NCBI GenBank assembly: GCA_963819885.1 | Contig: CAWFXV010000030.1 | Span: 347,284 to 411,283 of the forward strand | Source: JACVRX01 sp963819885 | GTDB taxonomy: Bacteria > Actinomycetota > Actinomycetes > Jiangellales > Jiangellaceae | Direction: 5' to 3' | Length of the DNA stretch: 64,000 nucleotides | Shown here: one piece after another, positions 61,657-64,000 of the stretch | Numbering within the stretch: the stretch's first letter is position 1 | How the letters are laid out: each line of letters begins with the position of its first letter | Notes under the pieces: generated by a model | Databases searched by the model: none | Seen by the model: the letters and a program-made list of their open reading frames with translations, nothing else | Told to the model about the DNA's origin: nothing | Program-made: the position numbers and the translations under genes

Positions 61657-62439
61657 ACGAACCAGTCTGGGAGAGGGCTCGGAGCAAGCGAGGAAAGTCG
61701 CCATGATCGCGAATCTCGCCAGCGGCGGCGGCCAGCGCGTTGACCGCGACCCACGTCAGGCTGCCGCCGACGCTGACGCGCCGTGCGCCCGCTTCGACGA
61801 TCTCCGCCAGGGACAGTTCCTGTCGCGCGAGCACGTTCACAGGTCTCGAGACGGCTTCGCAGACTGCGCGGATCTCGATCGGGCTTCGTAAGCCGGGCGC
61901 ATAAAGAACGTCGGCGCCGGCCGCTTCGAACGCCTGCAGACGCACGATCGTGTCGTCGAGATCGGGGTTGCCGCGGATGTGGTTCTCGGCGCGAGCGGTA
62001 AGCATGAATGGGAAAGCCAGTCGATGCGCTGTTCGGCGGCGGCAGCGACCCGCTCGGCGGCGTGGCCGCGCTCGTAGAGCCGTCCTCCGGGGTCGTAGTC
62101 CTCGATCGAGGCGCCGACCGCCCCAGCATCAGCGACCCGGGTGATGGCCAGCGCTGCGCTCGCGGGCTCGGCACCGTAGCCGTTCTCGAGATCGACTGAG
62201 ACGGGAAGGTCGGTCGCCCCGTCGAGCATCGCCGCATGCGCGACCACCTCGTCGAGGGTCACGTTGCTATCCAGCCGCCCGAGCGTGAACGCGAAGCCGG
62301 AACTCGTGCTCGCGAGCGCCTTGAAGCCCAGTGCGGCGAGGACGCGGGCAGAGCCTGCGTCCCACGGGTTCGGGATCACGAACGGCTCGCCGCCGTGGAG
62401 CGCCTGGAAGGCCGCTGCCTTCTGCTCCTGCTCAGTCAT
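61634..62439 (-). CDS. PEP mutase / isocitrate lyase superfamily protein, frameshifted
   Basis: About 268 residues if one base is restored near 62031. N-terminal: FQALHGGEPFVIPNPWDAGSARVLAALGFKALASTSSGFAFTLG, LPVSVDLENGYG and GASIEDYDP (catalytic loop and metal acids). C-terminal frame: LAFPFMLTARAENHIRGNPDLDDTI, VNVLARQELSLAEIVEAGARRVSVGG. Such enzymes cleave or form C-C or C-P bonds next to a carboxylate (oxaloacetate decarboxylase, 2-methylisocitrate lyase-like). ATG at 62439 overlaps the oxidoreductase end. Confidence 0.82.
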
Positions 62440-63323
62440 CGACAACGCGGAACACGACCTTGCCACGCTTCCCCCTGCCATGACGCGCTCGAACGCCGCA
62501 GGCGCCTCGGAGAGTCGAAACACCGAGTCGATCGCGGGACGCAGAGTCCCTTCATCGACGAGGCGTGCGATCTCGACAAGCTGCTCCCGGTCCGGCTCGA
62601 CGACGAAGTAGGTGGAGTGGATCGGTGCCACGGTGGGCGGAGCCTCCTCGGCCACGGAGACGAGCCGCCCGCCCGGCCGAACCATCGCCCGGAAGCGCAC
62701 GAGAAGCTCGCCGCCGACGGTATCGAAGACGAGATCGACCGGGGCGATGGCCTCCTCGAGGCGAGCGTCCCTTCCGTCGAACGCCTCGTGCGCGCCGAAC
62801 GCGCGCGCGGCGTCCAGGCTCCCCGGAACGCGGTGCCGATCACGTGGGCACCGCGCCAGCGCGCAAGCTGCGTCGCGAAATCCCCGACACCGCCGCTGCG
62901 CCGTGGATCAGCACCCGTTCCCCCTCCTCGAGCCGTCCGTGATCGAAGAGTCCCTGCCAGGCGCTGAGCGCGGCGAGGGGGATCGCTGCGCTTGCGACGT
63001 GGTCGAGCGTGGACGGCTCGGCGCGAGCAGGCTCGCCGGACGGCGGCGTACGAGGCCGCGGCGCTGTCTCGATCGAAGTCGGTCAGCGCATAAACCGCCT
63101 CGCCGACAGCGACGGTCGCGACGTCGCAAGCGACGGCCGCCACGATCCCGGAAAGCTCGTACGAGGGGACGGCGGGAAGGCGGTCAACCGGCCACTCGAG
63201 CTCGTCGCGAGTAACCGCGGCTGCGTGCACCTCGATAAGCGCCTCGCCAGCGTCCAGCGCGGAGTCTCGACCTGCTCGTAGCGCAACCCGTCGAGCGGCG
63301 GAATGCAGCCGAACCACATCCAT
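62432..63323 (-). pseudogene. Quinone oxidoreductase-like MDR enzyme, multiply frameshifted
   Basis: Pieces of one zinc-independent MDR protein follow in order but in different frames: MDVVRLHSAARRVALRAG, YELSGIVAAVACDVATVAVGEAVYALTDFDR, then PLAALSAWQGLFDHGRLEEG, ERVLIHGAA, DFATQLARWRGAHVIGTA, DLVFDTVGGELLVRFRAMVRPGGRLVSVAEEAP and GKRGKVVFRVVDD plus stop. At least four single-base shifts lie within 0.9 kb (for example near 63040, 63010, 62898 and 62475). Decay or poor sequence quality; the frequency is the highest in the window. Confidence 0.7.
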
Positions 63324-63373
63324 CGTCCCGGGAATTGCCCTAGCCATTCTCAACCCCATCCCCGGCGAGATTC

Positions 63374-63739
63374 TCAACGGATGAGCGTTGTCTTCGGGCG
63401 CACCACACAGAACTCGTTCCCCTCCGGATCTGCGACAGGTCCAGGACTCGGTGCCTTCTGCCCCATGTCCACCCGGCGTGCGCCGAGCGCAAGAAGGCGT
63501 TCGATCTCGGCCACCACCGCCGTGCTGCCGGCGGAGGTCCAGTGTACGCGGTTCTTCACGGTCTTCACGTCCGACACCGGCATGAAGCACATCCCGACCG
63601 GCGCGGCCTCGTCCGGCCCGATCACTACCTCTTGCTCGCGCTCGGACAAGATCCGCCAGCCCAGCGCCTGCGCCCAGAACCGGGCCAGGGCCGGTAGATC
63701 GTGAGCATCGACCACGATGTGATGCAGCCTTAGCGCCAT
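63374..63739 (-). CDS. VOC family (glyoxalase-like) protein
   Basis: 121 residues. LRLHHIVVDAHDLPALARFWAQALGWRIL, FMPVSDVKTVKNRVHWTSAG and GPVADPEGNEFCVV are the standard VOC elements. ATG at 63739; upstream in-frame codons to 63787 are not conserved. Confidence 0.87.
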   Translation of the reverse strand: MALRLHHIVVDAHDLPALARFWAQALGWRILSEREQEVVIGPDEAAPVGMCFMPVSDVKTVKNRVHWTSAGSTAVVAEIERLLALGARRVDMGQKAPSPGPVADPEGNEFCVVRPKTTLIR

Positions 63740-63823
63740 GCCCGCCATCGTGGTCACGATGGCGTGACGGAAGAAGGCCACGGGCAAGACGTCTACTGCC
63801 GCTACACGGCCTGAGGCCCGTTC

Positions 63824-64000
63824 TCAGCGACGACGTTTCAAGCCGGCCGCCAACACGATGAGCTGTGCGACGCTGCTGATGGTGCCGAACGCGAGGTACC
63901 ACACGGACCCGGCGGCTGCCACGGCCATCCCGGTCTTGGCGTACCGGAAACCGCGTAGGTAGCTCGTCGTCACGGCGAGCCAACCCGCGCCGTAGGTGAC
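63824..64000 (-). CDS. C-terminal part of a membrane protein (5' end beyond right edge)
   Basis: 59 residues ending at the TGA 63824-63826. It shows TYGAGWLAVTTSYLRGFRYAKTG, then one span (AVAAAGSVWYLAFGTISSVAQLIVLAAGL) and a basic KRRR end. Too short to assign a family. Confidence 0.6.
   Translation of the reverse strand, partial: VTYGAGWLAVTTSYLRGFRYAKTGMAVAAAGSVWYLAFGTISSVAQLIVLAAGLKRRR

Overview
The window is high-GC actinobacterial DNA. Codon bias, GTG starts, many 4-base ATGA/GTGA gene overlaps, LexA boxes of the mycobacterial type (TCGAAC-N4-GTTCGA), an F420-type LLM oxidoreductase and TAnnnT promoters six bases before a start codon all point to Actinomycetia. The order glbO, aglA, Rv2474c-like, Rv2475c-like thioesterase, ettA and ssb (15.1-29.5 kb) recalls the Mycobacterium tuberculosis Rv2470-Rv2478c region, but the genus cannot be fixed from the window.

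Layout. 0-9.6 kb is a split SOS mutasome. On the minus strand a DUF222/HNH (13E12-type) endonuclease gene with a LexA box over its start codon is followed 21 bases later by dnaE2, which runs off the left edge. About 6 kb further right imuA'-imuB has its own LexA box and reads on into an S9 peptidase gene. Between them sit a PadR/GyrI-like pair, a UPF0060 membrane protein and a relic of the imuB 3' end. 9.6-15.1 kb holds a VOC protein, a DUF6412/YidC-like pair, DUF3467, prolyl oligopeptidase, MscS and OsmC. 15.1-18.8 kb is the glbO-aglA-thioesterase block. 18.9-26.3 kb is a catabolic cluster occupying the place where mycobacteria carry gdh: a gamma-glutamyl ligase-like glutamine synthetase, a P450, a HpaD-type ring-cleavage dioxygenase, an aldehyde dehydrogenase, a FAH-family enzyme, an acetoacetate-decarboxylase-family protein and a class I amidotransferase. 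26.3-33 kb carries ettA, VOC/TetR, ssb and a pair of dynamin-like GTPases.

33-39.5 kb is housekeeping and small modules: PEBP, YbaK, tRNA-Arg, LLM oxidoreductase, a Phd/RelE toxin-antitoxin pair, a secreted intradiol dioxygenase, a BBE-like oxidase, orn and tRNA-His. 39.6-46.5 kb is a tightly coupled five-gene operon (di-iron desaturase-like, acyl reductase fused to HAD phosphatase, zinc alcohol dehydrogenase, LarA-like racemase, PlsC acyltransferase) that looks like an undescribed lipid-modification pathway. 46.6-48.5 kb is a PadR-controlled flavin monooxygenase.

48.6-64 kb is accessory: VapBC, tRNA-Lys with a decayed tyrosine recombinase beside it, a MerR-controlled ABC exporter, and a LuxR/TPR regulator followed by a 154-bp direct duplication of the 5' end of a FAD monooxygenase gene flanking two small genes. 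It continues with a MerR divergon, a SnoaL-like protein, and an arginase / PEP-mutase-like / MDR oxidoreductase group with repeated frameshifts.

Single-base frameshifts recur in otherwise well-conserved genes (GyrI-like, S9 peptidase, glbO, ettA, arginase-like, PEP-mutase-like, MDR). Assembly indel error is a serious alternative to real gene decay and should be settled before any of these genes is called dead.
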